Notes under the pieces: model-generated
What the model saw: only the letters and a program-made list of their open reading frames with translations
Databases searched by the model: none
What the model was told of the DNA's origin: nothing
Translations under genes and position numbers: made by a program
In this document: piece after piece, positions 1 to 7,099 of the stretch
Layout of the letters: the number at the start of each line of letters is the position of its first letter
Position numbering within the stretch: position 1 is the stretch's first letter
Origin: Bacillota bacterium
GTDB lineage: Bacteria; Bacillota; Clostridia; Peptostreptococcales; Anaerovoracaceae
DNA: 48,232 bases
Reading direction: 5' to 3'
Assembly: GCA_017443515.1 (NCBI GenBank)
Contig: JAFRXM010000018.1
Span: 1 to 48,232 of the forward strand

Positions 1-1
1 C

Positions 2-256
2 GGCAAAGTGAAGTACCTGGTGCTTCTTGGCGTCACCGCCGAGAGGTTCAAGCAGACCGCGCTTAAATGCGGCTTTGCAGACGAGCACATAATAAAGTGC
101 CCGTCTCTTGAGGCCTGCGTCGCAAGCGCAGCGCAGCTTGCGGTCCCCGGTGATACGGTACTGCTCTCACCGGCAAGCGCCAGCTGGGACATGTTCAAGA
201 GCTACGAACAGCGCGGCGAGTTATTCAAGGAGATAGTAAAAGGTCTGAAGGGGTAG
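2..256 (+). CDS. murD: UDP-N-acetylmuramoylalanine--D-glutamate ligase, C-terminal end (partial)
   Basis: Only the last 84 codons lie in the window; the gene begins upstream. The visible part is the C-terminal Mur ligase domain. The stretch LLSPASASWDMFKSYEQRG followed by LFKEIV is the characteristic MurD ending, where the Ser/Asp-rich loop and the Phe helix close the ligase. MurD adds D-glutamate to UDP-MurNAc-L-Ala in the cytoplasm during peptidoglycan precursor synthesis. The stop codon lies 4 nt before the TTG start of ftsW, and the ribosome binding site for ftsW (GAAGGGG) lies in the last murD codons, so the two are translationally linked in a division and cell-wall operon. The family call is firm, but the catalytic ATP-binding part is outside the window. 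Confidence 0.9.
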   Translation, partial: GKVKYLVLLGVTAERFKQTALKCGFADEHIIKCPSLEACVASAAQLAVPGDTVLLSPASASWDMFKSYEQRGELFKEIVKGLKG

Positions 257-260
257 AACT

Positions 261-1421
261 TTGGCAAAACAGAAGCTGAAGATAAAAGTCAATAAAAGCC
301 CGGGAGATTTCGGCATACTGATCACGACTCTGCTGCTGAGCGTCATAGGCATAGTCATGGTCTATTCGTCCAGCTATTACAAGGCTCTCAGCGAGTCCGG
401 AAACCCCAACTCCTACCTCAGGAACAACCTGATATGGATGGCCATAGGCTGGGTGGTGTTCGCGGTGTTCGCCACGGTGGATTACCACTTCTGGAGCAGG
501 TTCGCAGTGCTTGCGATGGGCGTTGCTTTCTTCACCATGCTCCTGATCTACACCCCCAAGAGCTGGGGCATTGCAAAGACCATAAACAACGCTACCCGCT
601 GGATAAAGATCCCGCCGGGATCGGGCGGAGGCATAACCTTCATGCCCGGTGAGATAGCCAAAGTCGCGCTGATACTCTTCGTCGCCTGGTTCTACGCCAG
701 CGACCCGCAGCGCATACACAGATTCTTCAGAGGCCACCTGATAATGCTTGCGATAGCAGGAGCGGCCTTCGTGCTGATATACAAGCAGCCAAACCTTTCA
801 ACTGCCGGTATAGTGCTGATCCTCGCACTCGGCATGATGCTCATAGCGGGCCTCCACTGGGGCTGGGTGCTGGGTGGCATAGGCGCAGGCGCCCTGGGAT
901 TTGCGGGCCTTGTAGCGCTTAAGGGCGGCTACTGGCTCAAGCGCGTCACGAGTTTCTGGGATCCGTTCCAGGACTACCTCGGCGACGGCTACCAGGTGTC
1001 GCAGAGCCTCATGGCCTTCGGATCTGGCGGAGTGTTCGGCGTAGGCCTTGGCAAGAGCATGCAAAAAGCCCTGTACCTCCCCGAGTGCTGGAGCGATTTC
1101 ATACTCCCGATAATAGGCGAGGAGCTGGGCTTTGTAGGCGTGGTGGTAGTGCTTGCTATCTATCTGGTGCTGCTGTGGCGCGGCACCCTTGTCGCAGTCA
1201 ACGCCAAGGACCTCTTCGGCTGCCTTCTTGCAGGCGGCATTACCCTGCACATCGCGCTGCAGGTCATACTCAACGTTGCTGTAGTTACGGCTTCCTTCCC
1301 GCCCACAGGCGTGGTGCTTCCGTTGATAAGCCTCGGCGGAACGGCCACGGTGCTGTTCATGGCGGAGCTGGGCATGCTGTACAACATATCCAAACACTCG
1401 ACAGTAAAGGAGCTCATATGA
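261..1421 (+). CDS. ftsW: Lipid II polymerase / cell division protein FtsW
   Basis: A 386-residue SEDS-family membrane protein with about ten hydrophobic segments. Family landmarks are the early VMVYSSSYY segment, the ATRWIKIPPGS loop, the GDGYQVSQSLMAFGSGG loop and the late PTGVVLPLISLGGTA segment. SEDS proteins polymerise lipid II glycan strands with a partner class B PBP; FtsW does this at the septum, whereas RodA does it along the wall. FtsW is preferred over RodA because the gene sits between murD and murG. The start is TTG at 261, placed 4 nt after the murD stop with a GAAGGGG site just upstream. The stop overlaps the murG start as ATGA. A RodA or SpoVE paralogue cannot be fully excluded. 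Confidence 0.92.
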   Translation: MAKQKLKIKVNKSPGDFGILITTLLLSVIGIVMVYSSSYYKALSESGNPNSYLRNNLIWMAIGWVVFAVFATVDYHFWSRFAVLAMGVAFFTMLLIYTPKSWGIAKTINNATRWIKIPPGSGGGITFMPGEIAKVALILFVAWFYASDPQRIHRFFRGHLIMLAIAGAAFVLIYKQPNLSTAGIVLILALGMMLIAGLHWGWVLGGIGAGALGFAGLVALKGGYWLKRVTSFWDPFQDYLGDGYQVSQSLMAFGSGGVFGVGLGKSMQKALYLPECWSDFILPIIGEELGFVGVVVVLAIYLVLLWRGTLVAVNAKDLFGCLLAGGITLHIALQVILNVAVVTASFPPTGVVLPLISLGGTATVLFMAELGMLYNISKHSTVKELI

Positions 1422-2512
1422 AGGTGATCTTAAGCTGCGGCGGCACCGGCGGACACATATACCCGGCCATAGCCATCGCGGACAAAATAAAGGAGCGGAA
1501 TCCGGACGCGGAGATACTGTTCATCGGCACGAAGAAGGGCATGGAGAACAGGCTGGTCCCTGCGGCAGGCTACGAGATCAAAGGTATCGACGCGCGCGGT
1601 TTCGACAGGGAAAACCTTCTGAACAACTTCAAGACCGTAAAGACTTTCTTTGAGGGAAACCAGGAAGTCTATCACATAATAAAGGACTATTCGCCAGATC
1701 TTGCCATAGGCACCGGTGGCTACGTCACGGGTTCGGTCATATCCGTGGCGCACAGGCTCAAAGTAAAGACCTGCATACACGAGCAGAACGCTCTTCCCGG
1801 CGTAGCTAACAAGTTCCTTTCGGGATTTGCAGACAAGGTGTTCATAAGCTTCGAGGGCACCGAGAGCGCCTTCAAGCATCCGGAGCGCGTGGTCTTGAGC
1901 GGCAACCCCATAAGGAGCGGCTTTACAAAACTCGACAGGGGCACCTGCAGGAAAGAACTGGGTATAGCCGACGGACAGACAATGATACTGGTGTTCGGCG
2001 GCAGCCTTGGCGCAGGAGTTTTGAACAGAGAAACGCTCGGCCTTATTGACGGAATAAGGTCAGCTGATATAAAATTATATTTCGTGACGGGCAAGCGCTA
2101 CTACGACGAGATAAAAGCCCAGGTAGACGCCATGGAAGGGGACAAGTCCTTCCTGGAGCTCATACCGTACGCGGACAACATGCCGCAGCTGATGAGCGCG
2201 TCCGACTTGGTGGTAAGTCGCGCCGGGGCCATAGCGGTCTCCGAGATAGCGGCCTGCGGCAAGCCCAGCGTTCTGGTGCCGTCGCCTAACGTCACGAACA
2301 ACCACCAGTACTACAACGCCAAGGCGATAGCTGACGCCGGAGCAGCCCTGCTGGTAGAGGAAAAGGATCTGCCCGAGGGCGGCAGCGTCCTGGCCCGCGA
2401 GGTCCTGGCTCTGGCAGAGGACCCCAGAAGGCTTACTGCCATGGCGGAATGCGCGAAACGCATAGGAAGGACAAACGCCGCGGATATAATCTGCGACAGC
2501 ATCGGAATATAG
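1418..2512 (+). CDS. murG: UDP-N-acetylglucosamine--undecaprenyl-PP-MurNAc-pentapeptide GlcNAc transferase
   Basis: A 364-residue GT28 glycosyltransferase that converts lipid I to lipid II on the inner face of the membrane. The N-terminal loop SCGGTGGHIYPAIAIA is the MurG G-loop (GGTGGHxxPA). Other landmarks are the second glycine-rich stretch GTGGYVTGSV, the HEQNALPG motif, and the C-terminal donor-site segment VVSRAGAIAVSEIAACGKPS with the following PSPNVTNNHQ. The start ATG at 1418 overlaps the ftsW stop (ATGA), typical of translational coupling; the reading frame is open further upstream only as a shadow of ftsW. Length is normal for the family. It is followed 6 nt later by ftsQ. Confidence 0.96.
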   Translation: MKVILSCGGTGGHIYPAIAIADKIKERNPDAEILFIGTKKGMENRLVPAAGYEIKGIDARGFDRENLLNNFKTVKTFFEGNQEVYHIIKDYSPDLAIGTGGYVTGSVISVAHRLKVKTCIHEQNALPGVANKFLSGFADKVFISFEGTESAFKHPERVVLSGNPIRSGFTKLDRGTCRKELGIADGQTMILVFGGSLGAGVLNRETLGLIDGIRSADIKLYFVTGKRYYDEIKAQVDAMEGDKSFLELIPYADNMPQLMSASDLVVSRAGAIAVSEIAACGKPSVLVPSPNVTNNHQYYNAKAIADAGAALLVEEKDLPEGGSVLAREVLALAEDPRRLTAMAECAKRIGRTNAADIICDSIGI

Positions 2513-2518
2513 GAAAGA

Positions 2519-3394
2519 ATGAGCAGTTTCGAAGAGGAACTTAAGAATAAGCCCTGGGCGGAAGACGAGCCGGAGGATGATTATCCAGGAGAAGACCCCG
2601 GAGATTTCGAAGACGAGCCCGAGCAGGAAGAAGTTCCGAAGAAAAAACTGAAGAAGGATAAGACGCGCAAGCGCAGAAAACGCCGCAGGAGGCACCCGTT
2701 CCTTGCCTTCCTGATCTTTGTGCTGCTTGTGGTCGGGATAATAATGGCTCTTAAGTCGAGCCTTTTTGCCATAAAGGACATACAGGTGGTGGGGAACAAA
2801 TACTACACTCCCGCCCAGATAATTGAGATGTCCGGAATAGAGAGCGGCAAGAACCTGATATTCGAGCTGAAGCCCCGCGATGCGAGAAACAAACTCCTTG
2901 CGACCCCATACATACGCGTGGCGTCCGTAGACCGCGTTCCTTTCAACACGGTAAGGATCACCGTTGAAGAGCGCATAGAGTACGCTGCGGCAAGCTACCA
3001 GGGGCAGTATATCATCATCGATAAGGAAGGGACGGTCTTAAGACTTACGGACGAAGCGCCGGAAATAACCGTCATGGAAGGCATAGAGATAAAACAGATG
3101 GAGGAGGGCAAGCCCATAAAAGCAGAGCAGACCTACCTCCTCACCGAGACCTTAAGGCTTCTTAACGCCACGGATGCGATGGATCTTTACTTCAAGAGGG
3201 TGTATTTCTCTACAGCTGTGGTGCGCGCCTACATCTACGACAACTATTACTGCGAAGGCGCTCCGGAGAACATACTTAAAAGCCTCGGGCCTATAAAGGA
3301 GCTTGCGGAGCAGCACTACGCCCAGGGGGTCAACAAAGGCGTCATAAAGGTCGGGACCGACGGATACCTGTCGTTCAATCCTAAGATAGACTAG
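2519..3394 (+). CDS. ftsQ: Cell division protein FtsQ/DivIB
   Basis: A 291-residue bitopic membrane protein. Residues 1-58 form a charged cytoplasmic tail, acidic first and then a Lys/Arg-rich run before the membrane. Residues about 59-80 (HPFLAFLIFVLLVVGIIMAL) are one transmembrane helix. A POTRA domain follows (IKDIQVVGNKYYTPAQIIEMSG), then the FtsQ/DivIB beta domain (IRVASVDRVPFNTVRITVEER). FtsQ/DivIB bridges FtsL and FtsB and helps control septal wall synthesis. The start ATG at 2519 lies 6 nt after the murG stop, with AGGAAAG overlapping that stop. It ends the cluster and its stop codon overlaps the stop of the convergent XRE gene. In Gram-positive nomenclature this would be divIB. Confidence 0.88.
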   Translation: MSSFEEELKNKPWAEDEPEDDYPGEDPGDFEDEPEQEEVPKKKLKKDKTRKRRKRRRRHPFLAFLIFVLLVVGIIMALKSSLFAIKDIQVVGNKYYTPAQIIEMSGIESGKNLIFELKPRDARNKLLATPYIRVASVDRVPFNTVRITVEERIEYAAASYQGQYIIIDKEGTVLRLTDEAPEITVMEGIEIKQMEEGKPIKAEQTYLLTETLRLLNATDAMDLYFKRVYFSTAVVRAYIYDNYYCEGAPENILKSLGPIKELAEQHYAQGVNKGVIKVGTDGYLSFNPKID

Positions 3395-3708
3395 ATCTTT
3401 TCGATCTCATGTATCACCGCGTAGATCTTTGCTACGTTTTCGTGCACAGAGTTTTTAAATTCGCGCTCTATGGCGCTTTTCTTCCTGGTCCTGATGTATT
3501 TCAGGTCGCCTGCCAGGATCGCGTCCGCAGAGGCGTCCAGGGCATTGAGGATATTCACGAGAGTGTCCAGCGCGGGCTGTTTTTCTCCGCGTTCTATAAG
3601 TCCGATGTAATTTGCGCTAAGACCGACCGCCTCAGCCAGCTTCTCCTGGCTGAGTTTTTGTTCCTTGCGGCATTTTCTTAAGTTTTGCCCAAGAGCTTTA
3701 AGATCCAT
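3391..3708 (-). CDS. XRE-family helix-turn-helix transcriptional regulator
   Basis: A 105-residue protein. Residues about 5-60 are a canonical Cro/CI helix-turn-helix: LGQNLRKCRKEQKLSQEKLA, then EAVGLSANYIGLIERGEKQP as the turn and recognition helix, then a dimer-type helix. The C-terminal 40 residues are charged and helical with no recognisable ligand domain. The ATG at 3708 is chosen over the upstream open frame (to 3828) because it has AGGAG 7 nt upstream and begins right at the HTH domain. The gene is convergent with ftsQ and the two stop codons share bases 3391-3394, so there is no room for a terminator between them. Targets are unknown; this class usually binds palindromes near its own promoter. 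Confidence 0.85.
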   Translation of the reverse strand: MDLKALGQNLRKCRKEQKLSQEKLAEAVGLSANYIGLIERGEKQPALDTLVNILNALDASADAILAGDLKYIRTRKKSAIEREFKNSVHENVAKIYAVIHEIEKI

Positions 3709-3836
3709 CGTCGGACTCCTGATAGCATACGGGCCTGCCGGACCCGCACCTTTAGCTTTCTTTCGTGAATAATAGTAATGGTTTTTGCCTTGCGCGTGAA
3801 CAAACATACGGTTATAAACACACACCAATAGTGTAG

Positions 3837-3866
3837 ATTTTATGATAAAACCGGTGCGTTTTCCAA
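3837..3866 (-). promoter_or_regulatory. Possible promoter of the XRE regulator
   Basis: On the minus strand TTGGAA (3861-3866) and TAAAAT (3837-3842) are separated by 18 nt. This would give a leader of roughly 120 nt before the ATG at 3708. The match is moderate and no other candidate is clearly better. Confidence 0.35.
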
Positions 3867-3963
3867 TAGCATTATTGTTACTCTTTGAGCCCCGTTTTTT
3901 CTTCGGCCGTCCGGCGTTCAGAAAAAAACTTTATTTTTGGCCAATTATATTGAAGAAAACCGA

Positions 3964-3992
3964 TTGCCACTACATATTGTTTGTGTTATTAT
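3964..3992 (+). promoter_or_regulatory. ftsZ promoter
   Basis: TTGCCA (3964-3969), a 17-nt spacer and TATTAT (3987-3992) form a good sigma-A-type promoter. Transcription would start near 3999, leaving a leader of about 33 nt that holds AGGAGG (4018-4023), 8 nt before the ftsZ ATG. The rest of the 323-nt gap between the XRE start and ftsZ is AT-rich with no ORF I can support. Confidence 0.75.
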
Positions 3993-4031
3993 ATATAACA
4001 ACTAGAATTAGATAATTAGGAGGCCACACAC

Positions 4032-5174
4032 ATGCCCATGTTACAATTTGAAACTCCGGTAGATTCCCCGGCCAACATCAAGGTAGTAGGAATAGGCGGG
4101 GCAGGCTGCAACGCTGTCAACCGCATGATCGATTCCAACCTCCAGGGGATCTCCTTCATCGCAGTCAATACCGACAGGCAGGCTCTCAACAAGTCCAAGG
4201 CCGAGACCAGGGTCCAGATAGGCGAAAAGCTCACCAAGGGCCTGGGCGCAGGCGGCAACCCCGAGGTAGGACAGAAGTCCGCTGAGGAGAGCCTCGAAAA
4301 CATCGAAAAACAGCTCACCGGCGCAGACATGGTGTTCATCACTGCCGGAATGGGCGGCGGCACAGGCACAGGCGCAGCTCCTATAATCGCAAAGGCTGCC
4401 AAGATCTCCGGTGCTCTTACAGTAGGCGTAGTAACCAAGCCGTTCACCTTCGAGGGGAAGAAGCGCAGAGAGCATGCAGAGCTGGGCATCAAGTTCCTCA
4501 AGAACTACGTGGACTCCCTTGTGGTAGTGCCCAACGACAAACTGCTCACGATATCCGAAAAGACCACAAGCATACTGGATGCCTTCAAGAAGGCAGACGA
4601 AGTGCTTAAGGATGGCGTGGAAGGCATCTCCTCCCTCATCTCCGACGCAGGCCTTATAAACCTGGACTTCGCGGACGTCAAGACAGTCATGAGCGACCGC
4701 GGAATAGCGCACATGGGCGTAGGCATAGCCAGCGGAGAGGACAGAGTTGCTCAGGCTATAAAGAACGCTATAGAAAGCCCGCTGCTCGAGACTTCCATCA
4801 AGGGAGCCAAGGCAGTGCTCCTGAACGTGATGGGCGGCTACGATCTGGGAATGCTGGAAGTCAACGACGCAGCAGACCTGGTCGCCAAGGAAGCCGACGA
4901 AGATGCCATCATCATCTTCGGTACCTCCGTCAGGGACGATATGCAGGATGAGGTCCGCGTCACCGTCATCGCTACCGGTTTCGAAGACGATCTGGACAAG
5001 GTCAAGATCCCCGGAAAGGGTCTGGACGGTCTGGACAAGCCGGAAGAGAAGAACAGCGTGGAGATACAGGAATCCGTGGAAGAGATCAAGAAGGAAACTG
5101 ATTACAAGCCCGAGAACGATTTCCCGATCCCCGACTTCCTCAAGAACATGGGAAGCAACAATCTCAACCTGTAG
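4032..5174 (+). CDS. ftsZ: Cell division GTPase FtsZ
   Basis: A 380-residue tubulin homologue that polymerises with GTP into the division ring. The N-terminal nucleotide fold begins [18 protein letters not shown]. The tubulin signature [12 protein letters not shown] is the GTP-binding loop, and the T7 synergy loop is visible as [11 protein letters not shown]. The disordered acidic linker is followed by the conserved C-terminal peptide IPDFLKN, which binds FtsA/SepF/ZapA-type partners. The start at ATG 4032 has a perfect AGGAGG 8 nt upstream. The gene has its own promoter and a strong terminator, so it is a monocistronic unit separate from the ftsW-murG-ftsQ operon. Confidence 0.98.
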   Translation: MPMLQFETPVDSPANIKVVGIGGAGCNAVNRMIDSNLQGISFIAVNTDRQALNKSKAETRVQIGEKLTKGLGAGGNPEVGQKSAEESLENIEKQLTGADMVFITAGMGGGTGTGAAPIIAKAAKISGALTVGVVTKPFTFEGKKRREHAELGIKFLKNYVDSLVVVPNDKLLTISEKTTSILDAFKKADEVLKDGVEGISSLISDAGLINLDFADVKTVMSDRGIAHMGVGIASGEDRVAQAIKNAIESPLLETSIKGAKAVLLNVMGGYDLGMLEVNDAADLVAKEADEDAIIIFGTSVRDDMQDEVRVTVIATGFEDDLDKVKIPGKGLDGLDKPEEKNSVEIQESVEEIKKETDYKPENDFPIPDFLKNMGSNNLNL

Positions 5175-5189
5175 ACCATTGCAATGCCT

Positions 5190-5217
5190 AAGGGCGGGCT
5201 GATATGCCCGCCCTTTT
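5190..5217 (+). terminator. Rho-independent terminator after ftsZ
   Basis: AAGGGCGGGC (5190-5199) pairs perfectly with GCCCGCCCTT (5206-5215) around the loop TGATAT and runs into TTTT. It lies 16 nt after the ftsZ stop. Confidence 0.9.
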
Positions 5218-5230
5218 GTGAATAAAAAAT

Positions 5231-5250
5231 GGGTCCGGAAGGCCGGGCCC
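5231..5250 (+). promoter_or_regulatory. Hairpin in the leader of the rRNA methyltransferase gene
   Basis: GGGTCCGG (5231-5238) pairs with CCGGGCCC (5243-5250), one wobble, around AAGG. It lies just before the likely ATG at 5259 and just after the in-frame ATG at 5229. Read on the minus strand it is followed by an A/T run, so it could also stop antisense transcription. Confidence 0.5.
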
Positions 5251-5258
5251 GCTTGTGC

Positions 5259-6062
5259 ATGAATATAATAAGCTCGCCCGAAAACAGAATAGTCAAGGAA
5301 GCGGCGTCGCTGGCGGAAAAGAAGTACCGCGACAGGACGGGATCCTTCCTTGCTGAAGGGCCCAAGCTCGTAAAAGAAGCCATGCTTTTGGGCAACAGAG
5401 TCCGGTTCATCTTTACCCGGGCCGGGGCTGCGGACGCTGAGGCTGCAGAACTTGCAGAAGAAGCAGAAAGCGCGGGCCTGGCCGTGTATATGCTCACCGA
5501 GAGCGTGTTTTCAAAAGCTGCTCAGACTCAGACGCCGCAGGGGATCTGTGCGGTGCTTGAGAAGAAGGAGTGCAGCTCCGGCGAGTTTTTTGAAAAAGCA
5601 GGAAACGGCTGCATATTGGTGCTGGACAGGCTGCAGGATCCCGGAAACGTGGGAACGCTGATACGCAGCGCAGAAGCCATGGGCTTTGCTGGAGTCCTGT
5701 GCATAAAGGGCACCGCCGATCCGTGGCAGCCCAAGGTCGTAAGGGCAGCGGCCGGAAGCCTCCTGAGGCTTCCGATCCTGCTGTGCGAAGACGCACAGCA
5801 GGCCCTGGATCTGCTCGCCGGCGCCGGCAAACAGGTCTTTACCGCGGCCATGGAAGCAGAGCTTTCCTGCTGGGACGCGCCGCTTGCCGAAAACGCGGCG
5901 ATAGTCATCGGAAACGAGGGCGCCGGCGCCGGAGAGCAGCTCAAAGCCGCTGCCACCCTGGTCTCCATACCCATGGCCGGCCGTACCGAATCGCTCAACG
6001 CGGCGGTCGCCGGATCCATGCTCATGTACGAATCATACCGTCAGAAAGGACAGAAACTATAA
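5259..6062 (+). CDS. TrmH/SpoU-family 2'-O-ribose RNA methyltransferase
   Basis: A 267-residue SPOUT methyltransferase that would move a methyl group from SAM to a ribose 2'-OH, most likely in 23S rRNA. The N-terminal substrate-binding part starts IISSPENRIVKEAASLAEKK and includes FLAEGPKLVKEA. The three SpoU motifs are visible in order: DRLQDPGNVGTLIRSAEAMG, the IGNEGAGAG motif 2, and IPMAGRTESLNAAVAGSMLMYE, which forms the knot and SAM site. ATG 5259 is preferred because the family homology starts there; the ATG at 5229 is in frame but precedes a stable hairpin and has no ribosome binding site. Neither start has a strong site. The exact target nucleotide cannot be told from sequence. It lies 2 nt upstream of pheS. 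Confidence 0.88.
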   Translation: MNIISSPENRIVKEAASLAEKKYRDRTGSFLAEGPKLVKEAMLLGNRVRFIFTRAGAADAEAAELAEEAESAGLAVYMLTESVFSKAAQTQTPQGICAVLEKKECSSGEFFEKAGNGCILVLDRLQDPGNVGTLIRSAEAMGFAGVLCIKGTADPWQPKVVRAAAGSLLRLPILLCEDAQQALDLLAGAGKQVFTAAMEAELSCWDAPLAENAAIVIGNEGAGAGEQLKAAATLVSIPMAGRTESLNAAVAGSMLMYESYRQKGQKL

Positions 6063-6064
6063 CC

Positions 6065-7087
6065 ATGAAAGAAAAACTCAAAGAGCTGGCCCAGCAGGCG
6101 AGGGAAAAGATCCTTGGTGCCGCCAGCGTCGCAGAAGCAGAATCGTTCAGGGTGGAATACCTTGGAAAGAAGGGCAAGGTAACGGACATACTCAAGTCCA
6201 TGAAGGATCTTGCCCCTGAAGAAAGAAAGTCCCTCGGCCAGGCCGCCAACGAGACGAAGGCCCAGATCGAAAAGCTCATCACCGACAAGATGGCGGAGCT
6301 CAAGGCTCTGGCAAGGCAGGCCCAGCTTGCCGCCGAGACCATCGACGTCACCGAGCCGGGCACGGTAGTTCCTCTGGGCACCAGGCATCTCATAACCCAG
6401 ACCATAGATGAGATCACAAGGATCTTCACGTCCATGGGCTTTTCCGTTTCCGAAGGTCCGGAAGTCGAGACGGTGTTCTACAACTTCGACGCTCTCAACG
6501 CAGGTCCCAACCACCCCGCGCGCGACATGACGGACACCTTCTACATAGACGACAAGGTGCTGCTCCGCACCCAGACATCCCCGGTGCAGGTACGCACTCT
6601 TCTGGCGCAGAAGCCGCCTATCTCGGTCATAGCCCCAGGCAGGTGCTTCCGCTGCGACACTCCGGACGCTACCCACTCCCCGATGTTCCACCAGGTCGAA
6701 GGCCTTGTGGTAGACGAAGGCATAACCATGGCGGACCTCAAGGGCGTTCTGGACAGCTTCGCAAAGCAGATGTTCGGATCTTCCACCCGCACCAATTTCC
6801 GCCCGCATCACTTCCCATTCACAGAGCCTTCGGCTGAGATGGACGTGTCGTGCTTCAAGTGCGGCGGCAAGGGCTGCAGAGTCTGCAAGGGCTCCGGCTG
6901 GATAGAGATACTCGGCTGCGGCATGGTTCACCCCAACGTCCTTAAAGTCGGCGGCCTGGACACCGAAAAGTACACGGGATTCGCCTTCGGCATGGGCGTG
7001 GAGCGCATAGCCATGCTCAAGTACGAGCTCGACGACATACGTCTTCTCTACGAGAACGACATACGCTTCATAGAGCAGTTCAAGTAA
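6065..7087 (+). CDS. pheS: Phenylalanyl-tRNA synthetase alpha subunit
   Basis: A 340-residue class II synthetase subunit that charges tRNA-Phe as an (alpha-beta)2 tetramer with PheT. The N-terminal coiled-coil arm (residues about 1-85) is followed by the catalytic core with HLITQTIDEITRIFTSMGF, motif 2 (GRCFRCDTPDATHSPMFHQV), the Cys-rich insert SCFKCGGKGCRVCKGSGW, which is common in Firmicute PheS, and motif 3 FGMGVERIAML. ATG 6065 lies 2 nt after the upstream stop, with AAAGGA 14 nt before it; the upstream open frame is a shadow. It is followed 12 nt later by pheT. Confidence 0.97.
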   Translation: MKEKLKELAQQAREKILGAASVAEAESFRVEYLGKKGKVTDILKSMKDLAPEERKSLGQAANETKAQIEKLITDKMAELKALARQAQLAAETIDVTEPGTVVPLGTRHLITQTIDEITRIFTSMGFSVSEGPEVETVFYNFDALNAGPNHPARDMTDTFYIDDKVLLRTQTSPVQVRTLLAQKPPISVIAPGRCFRCDTPDATHSPMFHQVEGLVVDEGITMADLKGVLDSFAKQMFGSSTRTNFRPHHFPFTEPSAEMDVSCFKCGGKGCRVCKGSGWIEILGCGMVHPNVLKVGGLDTEKYTGFAFGMGVERIAMLKYELDDIRLLYENDIRFIEQFK

Positions 7088-7099
7088 GGAGGCCGCAAA

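Noticed and set aside
1085-1417. Upstream extension of the murG frame
   Set aside because: The extra residues overlap ftsW in another frame and carry no MurG homology; the ATGA overlap at 1418 gives the normal start.
3709-3828. N-terminal extension of the XRE regulator
   Set aside because: The HTH starts at the ATG at 3708, which has a well-placed AGGAG; the extension has no domain and no ribosome site.
5699-6064. Upstream extension of the pheS frame
   Set aside because: It is a shadow of the methyltransferase gene; PheS homology starts at ATG 6065.
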